DNA from: Chara braunii | Taxonomy: Eukaryota; Streptophyta; Charophyceae; Charales; Characeae | Length of the DNA: 34,254 nucleotides | Direction: 5' to 3' | Assembly: GCA_003427395.1 (NCBI GenBank) | Contig: BFEA01000006.1 | Coordinates: 1,434,195-1,468,448, forward strand | Part shown: positions 1 to 9,362 of the stretch, piece by piece | Layout: each line of letters begins with the position of its first letter | Numbering within the stretch: position 1 is the stretch's first letter | Notes under the pieces: generated by a model | What the model was told of the DNA's origin: nothing | Databases searched by the model: none | The model's input: the letters and a program-made list of their open reading frames with translations, nothing else | Position numbers and translations under genes: made by a program

Positions 1-118
1 GGGGCTGGGCGGCGGCGGGGGTCGTCCGGCGGTGGAGGGGTTGGATGGCCCCCGCGGCGGGGGTCCGGGGGCCGCAGCCTCACACCGACTTTGCCCCCGG
101 GGATCCCCGCTCGACAAC
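1..118. other. GC-rich left edge, unassigned
   Basis: Very GC-rich stretch with runs of G and CGG/GGC triplets, unlike the AT-rich rest of the window. It has no match to the left flank of repeat A copy 2, so the repeat begins just after it. No coding or RNA feature is recognised. Confidence 0.5.
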
Positions 119-555
119 GCTGGTCCCAGATGGTCCCACACGGTTCTAGGTTGAGTTGAAAACCATTTCCAGCACAGTTCTCAAAAAAAATAAAATCGGT
201 GTCGAATCTCAAAACCGCATGCGTCGAGACTGCCGCAAATAACCGCTCGCGTCCCACGTCAGTCCCAACTGAATTCAGGCAGTCCCAAGTAGTCCAGTCC
301 CATTGCCGCAAGTGTTGGGTAGTCCCAACTACAAAACATTGATCTCATGTGCCGCATAAAAAAAATAAACCTGTTCGTCGCGCTCAAATTTCTTACCGTT
401 GCATGTCGTCAATAGTCACCATGTCACGCTGCTGTTGCCGTACACACCAATGGTAACAGATCTTCACCAAGAAAAGCAGACGCCACGCCTCAACAAAAAA
501 ATTTTTACGTGCCATAAAAGAAACCTCCACTACCGCGCCGCACGTCCCACCGCTG

Positions 556-985
556 TGCCCCAATTCCATTGTCGTGTCGAACCCTCGTCAAGAAAAACAG
601 CAGCGCTTCGCCGTGCCGTACCACCGTAAAAAAAAGAAAATGGCAGCGCTCCGCCGTGCCGTACCACCGTAAAAAAACGGCAGCGCTTCGCCGTATCGTA
701 CCACCGCAAAAAGACGGCGACACTTCGCCGTGTCGTACCACCGTAAAAAGATGGCGGCACTTCGCCGTGCCATACCACCGTAAAAAAACGGCAGCGCTTC
801 GCCGTGTCGTACCACCGCAAAAAACGGCGGCGTTTCACTGTGCCGTACCACCGTAAAAAAACGGCAGCGCTTCGCCGTGTCGTACCACCACAAAAAGACG
901 GCGGCGCTTCGCGGTGTCGTACCACCGTAAAATGATGGCGGCACTTCGTTGTGCCGTACCACCGTAAAAAAAACGGCAGCGCCAC
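556..985. repeat. 37-bp minisatellite in repeat A copy 1
   Basis: About eleven tandem units of roughly 37 bp carry the motifs GTACCACCG, a run of 4-8 A, then CGGCAGCGCTTCGCCGTG. The A-run is bracketed by CCG...CGG, so each unit can form a small hairpin. Frames in several phases stay open through it only because the unit lacks stops in those phases; they are repeat artefacts. Confidence 0.9.
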
Positions 986-1069
986 TCTTCAAAACAAAGT
1001 GTCGCCGACGTGCCGTGAAAACGGAAGCGTCACCCCTCAAAATAAAGGTGCCGCGCCGACGCCGCGGTA

Positions 1070-1112
1070 TTTCGGCAGCATAACCCCACAAAAATGGTTT
1101 ATGGTTGCCGAA
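1070..1112. other. Quasi-palindrome TTTCGGCA..CATAACC
   Basis: Inverted arms TTTCGGCA and TGCCGAAA flank a second arm pair. In copy 2 (10336-10379) the inner pair is perfect (CATAACCC/GGGTTATG, 8 bp); here it carries a change in one arm. Confidence 0.7.
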
Positions 1113-1821
1113 AATATCGGTCGGCACGCCTCCACCACTTGTCGTGCTCCCCGTCGCTCCTTGCCACGCTCCGCTGCCGCTCCTCACCACGCTGCCGCAG
1201 AGTCCCCCTAGAGACCAGTCTGCCAAGGGGTGGAGCAGAGTGCTACAGCCAAGGCTATGGCTGTCTCCTCCTTCGCCGTGCTCCTCCACAGTCCTCCAAC
1301 TCCGCCGACACTACTCCTGCCTCCTCTCCAGCACTCCAGCGATGAGGCAAGTGTGCTGTCGCACAGTGGCAGCTGGAGACAAGTGTGAGGTAGCTGGGGG
1401 ACAACTGCCTCTTTTGTAGTGGCTGACGAGGTGAGGAGGAGCTGCCCCCAGGCAAAATTCGTCACTTGTCTGGGACCGTTGATCTGAACTAGATCCACGG
1501 ACTGAGGCTGTCTCACCTCAGCCACATACTTAGGGTGGCAGTCGTACTCAATTGCCCCCCTCTTTTTCTTTATTTTCCCTATACTCAGCCCCACACTGAG
1601 TGCAGGTTCAGTGGGAAAATGATTGTTTCCAGCCAAGCTCCCCTCACCGACCCTCCAGTTCCTCAACCTCTGGCCTAAGTCACATTCAGGCCAACTTGGT
1701 CTGTATTTTATCATAGCCGCGGTCACATTCGTGGCCGTGGCTTTTTTTTTTTTTCCGTTCTCTTTAATTCAGATATCTCGGATTTTCACGAGATAGCTAA
1801 ATTTTTGGCATTTCCAAATCT

Positions 1822-1822
<1 letters not shown>

Positions 1823-1862
<40 letters not shown>
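1823..1862. repeat. Poly-T tract (T40)
   Basis: An uninterrupted run of 40 T. At the matching place in copy 2 (near 11080-11095) there is only TTTTCTTTTGTTTTTC, so the homopolymer grew, or was lost, in one copy only. Confidence 0.95.
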
Positions 1863-2080
1863 CTGATAAGAGGTTTTTCCCAGTGCAGATACATCAAGGA
1901 AAATGTTGTACTTAGCCTTTTCCCTCATGTGACTTTTAAATTTCCAGGCTCCCCTTAAAAACGGAAGCCTGACAATTACCTCTGGAAGCTTGTGCCAGAG
2001 GTAGCAGCTGGTGAGGACAAGTGTCCTCAAGAAAAAACACAGAAAACAAAAGAAGAAAATAAAAATAAAAACTTAGATCC

Positions 2081-2143
2081 CCCCAATTGTACTACTCCTG
2101 GCTTTAATCTGAGCCAGGAACATGCAGTTGGGGCCAACTGCAT
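2081..2143. other. Nested hairpins in A1 (covary with A2)
   Basis: The outer stem CCCCAATTG (2081-2089) pairs with CAGTTGGGG (2125-2133), with one T-G wobble. Inside it TCCTGGCT (2096-2103) pairs with AGCCAGGA (2112-2119). Overlapping the right arm is a perfect palindrome, ATGCAGTTGG (2122-2131) with CCAACTGCAT (2134-2143). In copy 2 the outer stem is CCCCAACTA/TAGTTGGGG (11351-11359/11395-11403), so the ninth pair changed from G-C to A-T on both arms. Confidence 0.8.
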
Positions 2144-2228
2144 TTGCCTCACCTCTACTGGCCCCACTTGAAAACGGGGAAGACAGTTGTCAGTGTTGGG
2201 AGTAGGGAAACAAATCGTGAAAACTCAC

Positions 2229-2240
2229 GAGTTCAAATCC
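2229..2240 (+). promoter_or_regulatory. B-box-like GAGTTCAAATCC
   Basis: It matches the RNA polymerase III B-box/T-loop consensus (GGTTCAANNCC) at most positions. In copy 2 (11504-11514) it lies directly 3' of a perfect hairpin, AACTCGTG/CACGAGTT. No convincing A box at the usual spacing was found, so transcription is unproven. Confidence 0.4.
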
Positions 2241-2736
2241 CGACAGGCTCAGAGCTGGGTGCAAGAGGTACCCCGACTTTGATGATTTTTCGAAACATAT
2301 TCACTTAATAAAAAACTCTAAAAAATTCATGCACATGGCCTAGGTGTCAGACTACCTAGAAAAAAAAAATCAAGGCCAACAAAATTGTTTTACGCCACGA
2401 AAACAATAGTGGCGCAAACTCGATGAAGTCTGGGGAACGATGAGAAAGGGAGGCACAACTACTGGCAAGTCTCGGTCTTTGTGTTAGCCAGACCCTCACT
2501 GGCGGACCCAACCCTATACCCTAACCATTAGGGGCAAGGGGCAACATAAAATCTCCCCTTCACAGAGAGAGGAAAAACTATGCTTGCAGGGATCCCCTCT
2601 AGATAGTCTTAGGAGTACGTAGTGGAAAATAAAAACAAACAGAAGTTGAGAGAAGAATATAGACAGTTGTGATCACCCCTAAAAAAAATACAAAAAATAC
2701 AAAAAATACAAAATTTCAAAGAAAAATCATATCTCG

Positions 2737-2799
2737 TTTCTCGTTTTCTTTTCTTTTCTTTTTCTTCTTTTCTTTTCTTTTCTTTTTCTTCTTCCCCCC
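2737..2799. repeat. (CTTTT)n pyrimidine tract
   Basis: CTTTT/CTTCTTTT repeats. The matching place in copy 2 (11733-11781) is an uninterrupted T49. Confidence 0.9.
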
Positions 2800-2978
2800 G
2801 CTGACAACGGGGAGGCAGCTGGCAGGTCGGGAGGAGCAGGTCCCCATCTCTCCATCCTCTCATTTCTCTCTCTCTCACTCTCCACTCAACTCCTCCAACC
2901 CCCTTTTGCTTTCCGCGTATGAACTATGGGTCGCGAGATCTCAAGATCTCGCGGCCACAGTCATCAGTCCAAAACGAA

Positions 2979-3018
2979 GTGGGAGCCTTTGTGCTCCCAC
3001 ACAGTCTGCAAAGACTGT
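2979..3018. other. Two adjacent perfect hairpins in A1
   Basis: GTGGGAGC (2979-2986) pairs with GCTCCCAC (2993-3000) over loop CTTTGT. The next base begins ACAGTCT (3001-3007), which pairs with AGACTGT (3012-3018) over a GCAA tetraloop. Copy 2 keeps both with minor wobble or mismatch. Confidence 0.85.
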
Positions 3019-3117
3019 TCTTTTGTTTTTTTTCCCTTTTTTTTTCCGTTATTCCGTTGGTTTTGCCAACAGTCACGTCCCATCGTGGCCTGCCACAACA
3101 CATCGGGATACAGACCA

Positions 3118-3128
3118 GGTTCAAATCC
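3118..3128 (+). promoter_or_regulatory. B-box-like GGTTCAAATCC
   Basis: An exact match to the polymerase III B-box consensus. Copy 2 has a decayed version (GGTTTAAATCA, near 12114). No paired A box is clear, so it may be a remnant of a tRNA-derived module. Confidence 0.45.
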
Positions 3129-3196
3129 CTACTGGGATTTTGGACCATTTCTCGATTTATGCGTGTCATCCTTGCACAGGGGCCATGCTCATCTAC

Positions 3197-3260
3197 GGCG
3201 CGGCTGAGCTGATTTCAGCCGCGCGATCTTGAAGATCGCACGGCTGAAACAGGCGGCGCC
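3197..3260. other. Cruciform/cloverleaf-like structure in A1
   Basis: The outer arms GGCGC (3197-3201) and GCGCC (3256-3260) enclose CGGCTG/CAGCCG (3201-3206/3216-3221) and GCGATCTT/AAGATCGC. In copy 2 (12193-12251) the outer stem is a perfect 8 bp, GGCACGAC/GTCGTGCC. Several G-C pairs of copy 1 are A-T pairs in copy 2. Confidence 0.75.
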
Positions 3261-3292
3261 CAACTGCTCGAGCATAGTGGGCTGCTCCAAAA

Positions 3293-3340
3293 GGAGCTAG
3301 CCCGGTAGAGCAGTATGTCGGATTCGACCCCAGTACCTGT
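3293..3340 (+). promoter_or_regulatory. tRNA-like module GGAGCTAGCCCGG...GGATTCGACCCC
   Basis: An A-box-like TAGCCCGGTAGAGCAG is followed by a B-box-like GGATTCGACCCC, with spacing shorter than in a normal tRNA. The same module occurs in A2 (about 12284-12330) and, on the opposite strand, at the end of repeat B1 (23688 down to about 23650). It suggests tRNA ancestry of that end of A and B. It does not fold as a full tRNA. Confidence 0.5.
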
Positions 3341-3375
3341 TGGGTAATAGCCTGGCACTGTAACCTACTTGCTAA

Positions 3376-3421
3376 CTCCTATCACGATAGTGATAGGAGC
3401 AGCTCTTCTATATGAAGAGCT
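3376..3421. other. Two adjacent perfect hairpins CTCCTATCAC / AGCTCTTC
   Basis: CTCCTATCAC (3376-3385) pairs perfectly with GTGATAGGAG (3390-3399) over GATA. AGCTCTTC (3401-3408) pairs with GAAGAGCT (3414-3421) over TATAT. Copy 2 has a shorter first hairpin and a one-base mismatch in the second. Confidence 0.85.
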
Positions 3422-3429
3422 TAGCTCTG

Positions 3430-3560
3430 TCCCTATCCCCTTGTCGTGGCCTTGCAAGCCCTACTTGCCTATGCCTCTACAGACCCACCCTGCCTGTGGC
3501 CTTGCAGGCCCCGCCTGTCTGTGGTCTAGCAGGCCTTGCCGGCCGGCGGCCTAGCAAGCT
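3430..3560. repeat. GGCCTTGCAGGCC minisatellite, A1
   Basis: Short tandem units of about 30 bp are built around the palindromic GGCCTTGCAGGCC and GGTCTAGCAGGCC motifs. The same array is longer in copy 2 (12423-12800), where the assembly gap lies. Confidence 0.85.
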
Positions 3561-4056
3561 CTGCCTGCCTGCTACTTCCCCGTGGATGGCTGCCCATCCA
3601 CAGCTCCGGGGCCACCCATCGGGTAGGCCTCGACAAAGGCCTGTTGGTCTCACCCCGACTCGAGGTCAACCCGGCAGGCCCAGAAAAATAAAACCTTGCT
3701 ATTCCTCTCGCGTTGTAGCCCCATATCCGGCGCATCCCTCTTTTCCGCCTACTTAGGTCCTGAATTGCGTGGTTTAGCAGCCGCGCAACATTACTTTAGG
3801 TTGAATAGGTCTAGTTTTACCACTCCCATGTCTGCACATTCCTGCGGCTTCGACAAAAACGAAGAATTGTCATTCGCATTCGTTACTCCCGGACGCCACA
3901 CGCGCCCGGACTAAAGTTCAAAAACTTTAAGTCTCTCAATCATAGGTCAGGTCTGAATAAGCTTTTTGGCAACATCAGTCTCATCAGGTCCTTCAATCCA
4001 ACAAAAGAGTCGGACAACGTCTGACGTTTAAAATCCCTGGCAAATACTATTGTCAG

Positions 4057-4112
4057 GGTATTTGTCCTGACAGCATTCCCGGACCCCATTGAACAACGTC
4101 CCCGTCGTTGAC
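4057..4112 (-). repeat. Boundary segment shared (inverted) with 31995-32053
   Basis: Read on the minus strand, about 57 bp (GACGGGGACGTTGTTCAA ... TGTCAGGACAAATACC) match 31995-32053 on the plus strand with only a few differences. The segment spans the right end of repeat A copy 1 and the left end of repeat B copy 2, so the same flanking sequence precedes two different repeats. Confidence 0.8.
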
Positions 4113-4432
4113 CATCAAAATAGAGGTCAGGGTTTTATAAAATGATCACAATACACAACAATTGCATAATCCACTTAGAACTAAGCCGAAACCTTCTTCC
4201 ATAGACAACCACTCAAGGAATTTTTATCTTCTTAGAGTGGTACCTGAAGTCCTTTGACTAGTTTCAAGCTACATCCATTTGGTTGATACTATCATTTATT
4301 CGAAAAAAACAGGATTAACCCCCTGCCGGGTCTTTCGAGTCAGGATTAATTCCCTAATATCACATTTTAACCAAGTAATAATTTATGTCGCAACCCCTTT
4401 CTTTCCATATAAGTCCTTTAAGAGCACACTTG

Positions 4433-5420
4433 ATCAGAACAGATCTCCCTGTCGCAAACAAACTCTTTCAAAGGATAAAGGAGAACGTCGATCAAGACAA
4501 ATTTCATCGCTGTAGACGAACTTCTTATTTTTAGAAGAGAACACTGATCAAGACGGTTAGCCCGCCGCAGATGAACTCTTCTCTTTCTAAAGTTGAGAAC
4601 AAAACATTGATCAAGACAGGTTTCCCTGCCGCAGACGAAATGCTCTCAATTAATCTTCAAAAATAAATCTGATCAAGACAGATTGCTCTGCCGCAGATAT
4701 ACCCTTTAAAGATCGAAGGAGAACTCTGATCAAGACAAGTTTCCCTGCCGCAGACGAGTTCCTTTCCACCTAAAGTCGAGAACAGAATGCTGATCAAGCC
4801 AGGTTTCCCTGCCGCAGACGAACTGCTCTCACTCAGAAGAAAATGTCGATCAAGACAGGTTTCCCTGCCGCAGACGAGTTCCTTTCCACCTAAAGTTGAT
4901 AACAGAACGCTGATCAAAACAGGTTTCCCTACCGCAAACGAATTGCTCTCACTCAGAAGAAAATATCGATCAAGATAGGTTTCTCTGCCACAAACAAGTT
5001 TCTTTCCACCTAAAGTTGAGAACCTAATGCTGATCAAGATAGGTTTCCCTGCCGCATACGAACTACTCTCACTCAGAAGAAAATGTCGATCAAGGCAGGT
5101 TTCCCTGCCGCAGACAAGTTCCTCTCCACCTAAAGTTGATAATATAACACTGATCAAGACATGTTTCCCTGCCGCAGACGAACTGCTCTCAATAAAACTT
5201 TGAAATGAAATCTGATCAAGACAAATTGCTCTACCGCAGATATACTCTTCAAAGATTAAAGGAGACCCGCAGACGGACTCCTCTTCATTCCATCTTTAAG
5301 GAGAAGGCTGATCAAGACGGGTTGCCTCGTCGCAGACCTACTCCTTAAATTTCATCTAATGACCAAAATGGAGGAGAACGCCGTTTAAGACAGGTTGCTC
5401 TATCACAGACGAGCTTCTTT
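4433..5420. repeat. 60-bp satellite, about 17 units
   Basis: Tandem units of 56-63 bp share GATCAAGACAGGTTTCCCTG followed by CCGCAGACGA. Two spacer types tend to alternate (CTGCTCTCACTCAGAAG and TTCCTTTCCACCTAAAG), giving a higher-order dimer of about 120 bp in the middle of the array. Each unit contains the small palindrome CAGG-TTTC-CCTG. A minus-strand open frame of 166 codons across 4657-5157 is a translation of the repeat and not a credible gene. Confidence 0.9.
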
Positions 5421-5499
5421 TTTTATATAAGATGCGATATGAAATTACTACTGTGAAATTTACTATACTTTATACCATGTCAAATGTTATCGATCTTTC

Positions 5500-6150
5500 T
5501 GTGATATGCGTCGAGGAGTGGTGTAATCCTCTTCAAGGGATAACATCTCGACATCAAGCCCCGCTTTAGATTCGAGCCTCACCACATTCCCTCCGATTCC
5601 GATGCTTTAAATACTCAGCAATTTACCAGTATGAACAAGGTAGCCCAACCCTTAGTAAGTCCGATGTGAGTTACCAGCTCACCTTCTTTCCCAGCAAGGT
5701 GGACCCAGTAAAAACAATCAAGCTTGGGTGGTAAATCCAAACCCAACGTTTTTAGCGGTAACTACCTCGACCACCATCAAAACTAAAGACCATCTTCCAC
5801 ACCTTCATCCCTTTCAATGATAATGTAGTCTTCCTTTCTTAAACGGCATAGGATCCGGATGACAACATCCAACTATGGACTATGAGTATAACTCCGGCGC
5901 ATGCCTCACTATCAACTACAGAGCTCACAGTTTTATCGCAAAAATACCATGACATGATAGCAAATAAGATCCCGAATACATACATAACTCAATACATGTC
6001 TTATAAATAAAAAACATATTTAACACACGTATAAATTTACGGATTATACTTCCATAATTATCACATTCATAAGACAAACACGTCACTATCCCGGCCAAGA
6101 GTCAGGTTGATCTAAAAAGTAGATCATGTATTCATGCACTTGTCCATGAT
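5500..6150 (-). repeat. Conserved non-coding block S, copy 1
   Basis: It is similar to about 14735-15500. Landmarks are a GATAACATCT...AGCCCCGCT...AGCCTCAC core, then AATGTAGT, then a TAACTCCGG...CCTCACTATCA stretch and an AT-rich tail. Both copies lie in the same orientation beside gag remnants, so it is probably untranslated retroelement sequence. No protein is encoded. Confidence 0.65.
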
Positions 6151-6264
6151 GGCAAATACAACAATAAATAATACCGAACATAGTAAATCTCCACAAACTT
6201 AGATAAAATATTTATGAAATAGTCTCTCCCAAAATTTGTTTATGAGAGATTGAAACAAAACAAA

Positions 6265-7260
6265 TCATGATCCCATATAGAATTGGTAAAAAAATCGAAT
6301 CAGAAATTGAACGACTTGTTCTTCGCCGACTTTCGACCCCTTACACCTACTTGGAGTTTGTCCGACTCTACCACAACTTTTACACACAATGTTCTTCCAG
6401 TACTTTCTCCCTCTCTTCATTCGTCGCTTTTCTCGTCCTTGAAATAGTAACTGGCAGGAATCCTCCTTCTGAGCAATTTGCGTAGAGAGGTTATTCATAC
6501 TGATTTTCTTACTCTTTCTACTCATGGGAGGCGAATCAATTATTGACTGCTTCCCTAAATCCTTCTTTATCTCACTCATCATTCCCCTTACTTCTGAGAG
6601 CATTGAAAAAAAGGTTGAATCCTCTTTTCTTTTACCAGTTCGACATTGCCTCTCAGACTGCATCAGGGGGAGTTGCAGACGAAGTGTCTAATTGAAATTC
6701 CCTTCGCTGAAATTTGATCGGATCCTGACCCAATCTGATTTGTCGGTTACATCACGGATAAGCTCTTGCTGCTCTGCCTCAGAGAAATTTACAAGGAAAA
6801 CAATACATTTTTGTTTATATGTTAAACCTTGTATCCGACAAGCGGTCCTTTCATAGTCAAAAAAAAAATTATCTTCTACTACGTACGCATCCCGCTTGAT
6901 ATTTTTCAAATCCTCTAATGTAGTCAATTTATCCCCAAGCCAAAACTTATCTAACATGGCATCTCGAAAATCCAACCATGTTGATGCTTTGATTATTTTT
7001 CGAACTACATACACAAGATCTTTTTCGACATATCTCATAACTAATCGCAACATTTTATGATCATCCCAGTTATAGATGGATGCAAGTTGCTCAAATTTAT
7101 CCAGAAAAGTGGAAACAAAATTGTCATCGAAAAGAGGGATTTCTACTTTTGGCAGACTTTCCCTCTCCGCATCCCTCTGTTCTAGGAGATGAACTATCCT
7201 TTGAAGATTCGATATATCTCTATCTTGATGACCACCTCCGCTTCCACTTGCTGCTTTCAT
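6265..7260 (-). pseudogene. Ty3/gypsy-type gag remnant, element 1
   Basis: Gag forms the particle core of an LTR retrotransposon. The minus-strand frame opens at 7260 with a Gly/Ser-rich start, then a leucine-rich coiled stretch (residues 18-30), LPKVEI (36-41), FLDKFEQ (52-58), a W-x2-F motif (95-98) with MLDKF after it as in the Retrotrans_gag domain, and YER (136-138). An in-frame TAG (6688-6690) ends it after residue 190. The same frame continues to 6265 and contains a nucleocapsid-like zinc knuckle of the form C-x2-C-x4-Q-x4-C, where the usual His is Gln (codon CAA, 6358-6360). No protease, reverse transcriptase or integrase follows; downstream are block S and a satellite. It sits about 180 bp downstream of a tRNA-Asp-type PBS and an LTR, the expected gag position. 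The stop, the lost His and the missing pol make it a dead or non-autonomous element. Confidence 0.8.
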
Positions 7261-7444
7261 TTTTCCTGGTCATAACAGAAAACCAGGCAGAATGTCAGTC
7301 TATCTCTATACAATATAATTCGATAACTTAATCCTACTTCACACTTGATCAAATTTTATATCTCTCATACTCCGCTTATCCCCTTCATAATAATTCAATA
7401 AAATAGTCGAGTGTCGTTCCGCTAGGAACAACGGTAGTTTGTCG

Positions 7445-7465
7445 TTATCCCCGGCAACGGCACCA
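7445..7465 (-). promoter_or_regulatory. Primer-binding site, tRNA-Asp type
   Basis: The minus strand reads TGGTGCCGTTGCCGGGGATA. This matches the complement of the tRNA-Asp 3' end (TGGCGCCGTTGCCGGGGAT) with one change. It lies two bases (GG) after the CA that ends LTR1, the standard arrangement for priming minus-strand DNA synthesis. Confidence 0.8.
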
Positions 7466-7467
7466 CC

Positions 7468-7990
7468 TGCCAAGCGCATCGGCCCCCGCCTTTTCTCACA
7501 AAAGAGGCGGGAGCCCTCCCAGCCATGTCACGCAGAAGTTTAAACAAACATAAACAAAGAGAGACAATTTGGGGACGGCGCATAATTAATCCCGCGAACC
7601 GCCGAAACGGCCACGTGGTTGCGTCGTTCCTTCGCCGCTCTAACCGGGTCCGCCAACTGTACATCCCGCGGTCCTATACGACAAGACAGGTTCTCGCGGG
7701 GCATAAGCTTGCTTCCCTAAGGGGTTGTCACCACCCTTAGGGGCGTATCCCTACCGAGCTACCAACCCACGTGCGAAAGCTTTTAAATGCAATTGCAGAG
7801 GTGGGTTGGTCGATGGCGTTTGCTCGCTCGCTGTAGTATAGGTACACGCGATTAAAACGCCCATTGAACCCGAGCGTCGTCCATTGCTTAGGGCGCTGAT
7901 CTCCTGAGAATAAAATGTATGTCGGTGGACTAGAACAGTCTCAACTTAGCGTAAAACCTACAGTATCCTAGTCGCTTTAACATACAACTC
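7468..7990 (-). mobile_element. LTR1 (5' LTR of element 1)
   Basis: It ends in ...GGCA just before the PBS and aligns with 15925-16370 (minus) and with the plus-strand LTR ending at 31469. Shared landmarks in LTR order are AGATCAGCGCCC, CTA(T/A)GCTAC-like, ACGCC.TCG, a CCACCTCTGCAATTGCA-like stretch, GGTAGCTCGG..GGGATACGCC, GGTGACAACCCC, and GATGCGCT near the end. The far boundary (TG end) is approximate. No matching 3' LTR is seen at 4056-6265. Confidence 0.65.
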
Positions 7991-9362
7991 AAAAAACAAT
8001 TATAACACCCACATATTTTTACATAAAAAAATAATCGACCGTAGTCGACAGGAAAATATTTTCAATCTGAAATAATGACAGATAGAATCTGAATCATCAT
8101 TAGATACATCCAATAACACAAGATCGAAATACAATCCGACCATCTCAGGATGGACATCACAAAACAGTCAGACAACCACCAACAAGAAATTGGCTATCGA
8201 CAATAATATTGATGCAACCGACAAGGTAGTCACACTGCTTTAGTTTTGACTTGATGAGATGCGCTGCCAAAGTTATTCATTCTAAGCCACCGCCGACTTA
8301 AGACTAGATCCACATATCCGTCTTCTCATATTTCTAATCTTATTGGATGACGGACTGTTTTTTCGAATGATTCTTGATCAGGTGCATTGCTTGAAGTGTT
8401 GCATGCCTCTCCCTCTAGGAAGTGGTCTGGGGTACCCCTCCCCCTCGTCCGAGCACAAAACTCGGATCTCAGAGGTCGGGCCGTCTCCAACGAATTGGCA
8501 AAGTACTCCCCCGTAGAACGGTCCACTCCGGGTCGATAACAGGGTCGGCCCCTAAAGCAACGAACCCCCGCCCCAGATGCTTCCTTGAAAGATGAGAATG
8601 CGTTCACCTCAAGCAGGTTTTAACTGTTCCCGTTTTTTTTTCGTAAGTTCAGGGTACCTGAGACGGAAAACAAATAGAGGTGATAAAACGAGAAACATTT
8701 GGACAAGTATAGGTAGATAAGGTCATTCGAGATAGAATGGGTCAATCTTCAGGAAAATGACTAAGTCCGTTTGACCTTATCTGCTTTCTTTATGCAATCG
8801 AATTCGTTTTCACAGTGCTGACACTGCATAATTAACATTTTTCAAAACAAGGAAACCTTTTTAACGTGCAGGCAGGTGAGAAGTAAAAAAACTAATCATT
8901 TTTTTTCCCCTCAAATAGCCATGATCAATCTCCTTTGCAAGCACCCTTCTACCTACCTGCACATACAAAAGCAACGGCAGGTCCAGAAAATCCAGCAATT
9001 CACACTCTCGTCAGATCCCACTTTTCAAATGCATGACCATACACGCTTTACTCAACCTTTTCTTTTTAACATTCAAAACAAACAGGGCCAAACAAAGTGT
9101 GGGTTCACATAGGTGCGAAAAGGAATTTGAGTCGATCAACTGACTGACCTTGAGTGAAGTGGTGCCGAAGAAGCGCCCTGACTCACTAAGGAAAGCCAAG
9201 TCGTCTGTGCCGCCAGAAGCTGTCGTCTCAAGGATAATCCTGGTCAAACCACCTCTCACTCGCACGCCTCATCCGTGGTAACCCAAGTACAAAGACGGCG
9301 AGCCGCATGCGTCCCAGAAAAACACTCAGTCTGGTATCACGTTAGTCCAAACTGGTCCCAAA
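7991..9362. other. No recognisable gene
   Basis: AT-rich sequence with scattered short open frames and no family match. A perfect 11-bp inverted repeat, AGATAAGGTCA (8715-8725) with TGACCTTATCT (8772-8782), is the only clear structure. Short frames at 8326-8607 and 9011-9265 have no recognisable domain. Confidence 0.6.

Larger units (their letters stand above)
119..4072 (-). repeat. Dispersed repeat A, copy 1 (about 4 kb, hairpin-rich)
   Basis: This block aligns almost end to end with 9363-13310 in the same orientation, with small indels. In order it holds a GTCCCA-rich leader, a 37-bp minisatellite, a CT-rich low-complexity part, a poly-T tract, many short hairpins, TTCAAATCC boxes like the tRNA B box, a tRNA-like GGAGCTAGC module, a GGCCTTGCAGGCC minisatellite, and a terminus that on the minus strand starts TGTCAGGACAAATACC. 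The strand is given as minus because that terminus resembles the plus-strand start of repeat B and because A lies downstream of a minus-strand retroelement head. The open frames inside it are low-complexity or repeat-encoded and I do not believe them. Copy 1 carries about 280 bp (2414-2690) absent from copy 2 and lacks about 60 bp holding two hairpins present at 11098-11168. It may be a non-autonomous mobile element, but its mobility class is unknown. Confidence 0.85.

Noticed and set aside
530-1289. Long overlapping frames rich in FLRWYGTAKRCRF-like repeats
   Set aside because: They are translations of the 37-bp minisatellite in several phases on both strands. The same happens at 9730-10306. 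No start context, splice pattern or known domain.
3293-3340. Intact tRNA gene
   Set aside because: A-box to B-box spacing is too short and no acceptor or anticodon stem forms.
4657-5157. 166-codon minus-strand frame with repeated LVCGRETCLD
   Set aside because: Pure translation of the 60-bp satellite; length depends only on the repeat lacking stops in that phase.
4056-6265. pol (protease, reverse transcriptase, integrase) of element 1
   Set aside because: I looked for D-S/T-G, YxDD and zinc-binding HHCC patterns in the minus-strand frames and found none; the space holds satellite and block S.
8326-8607. 93-codon minus-strand frame
   Set aside because: No recognisable domain, no neighbouring gene structure; length is within chance for this GC content.
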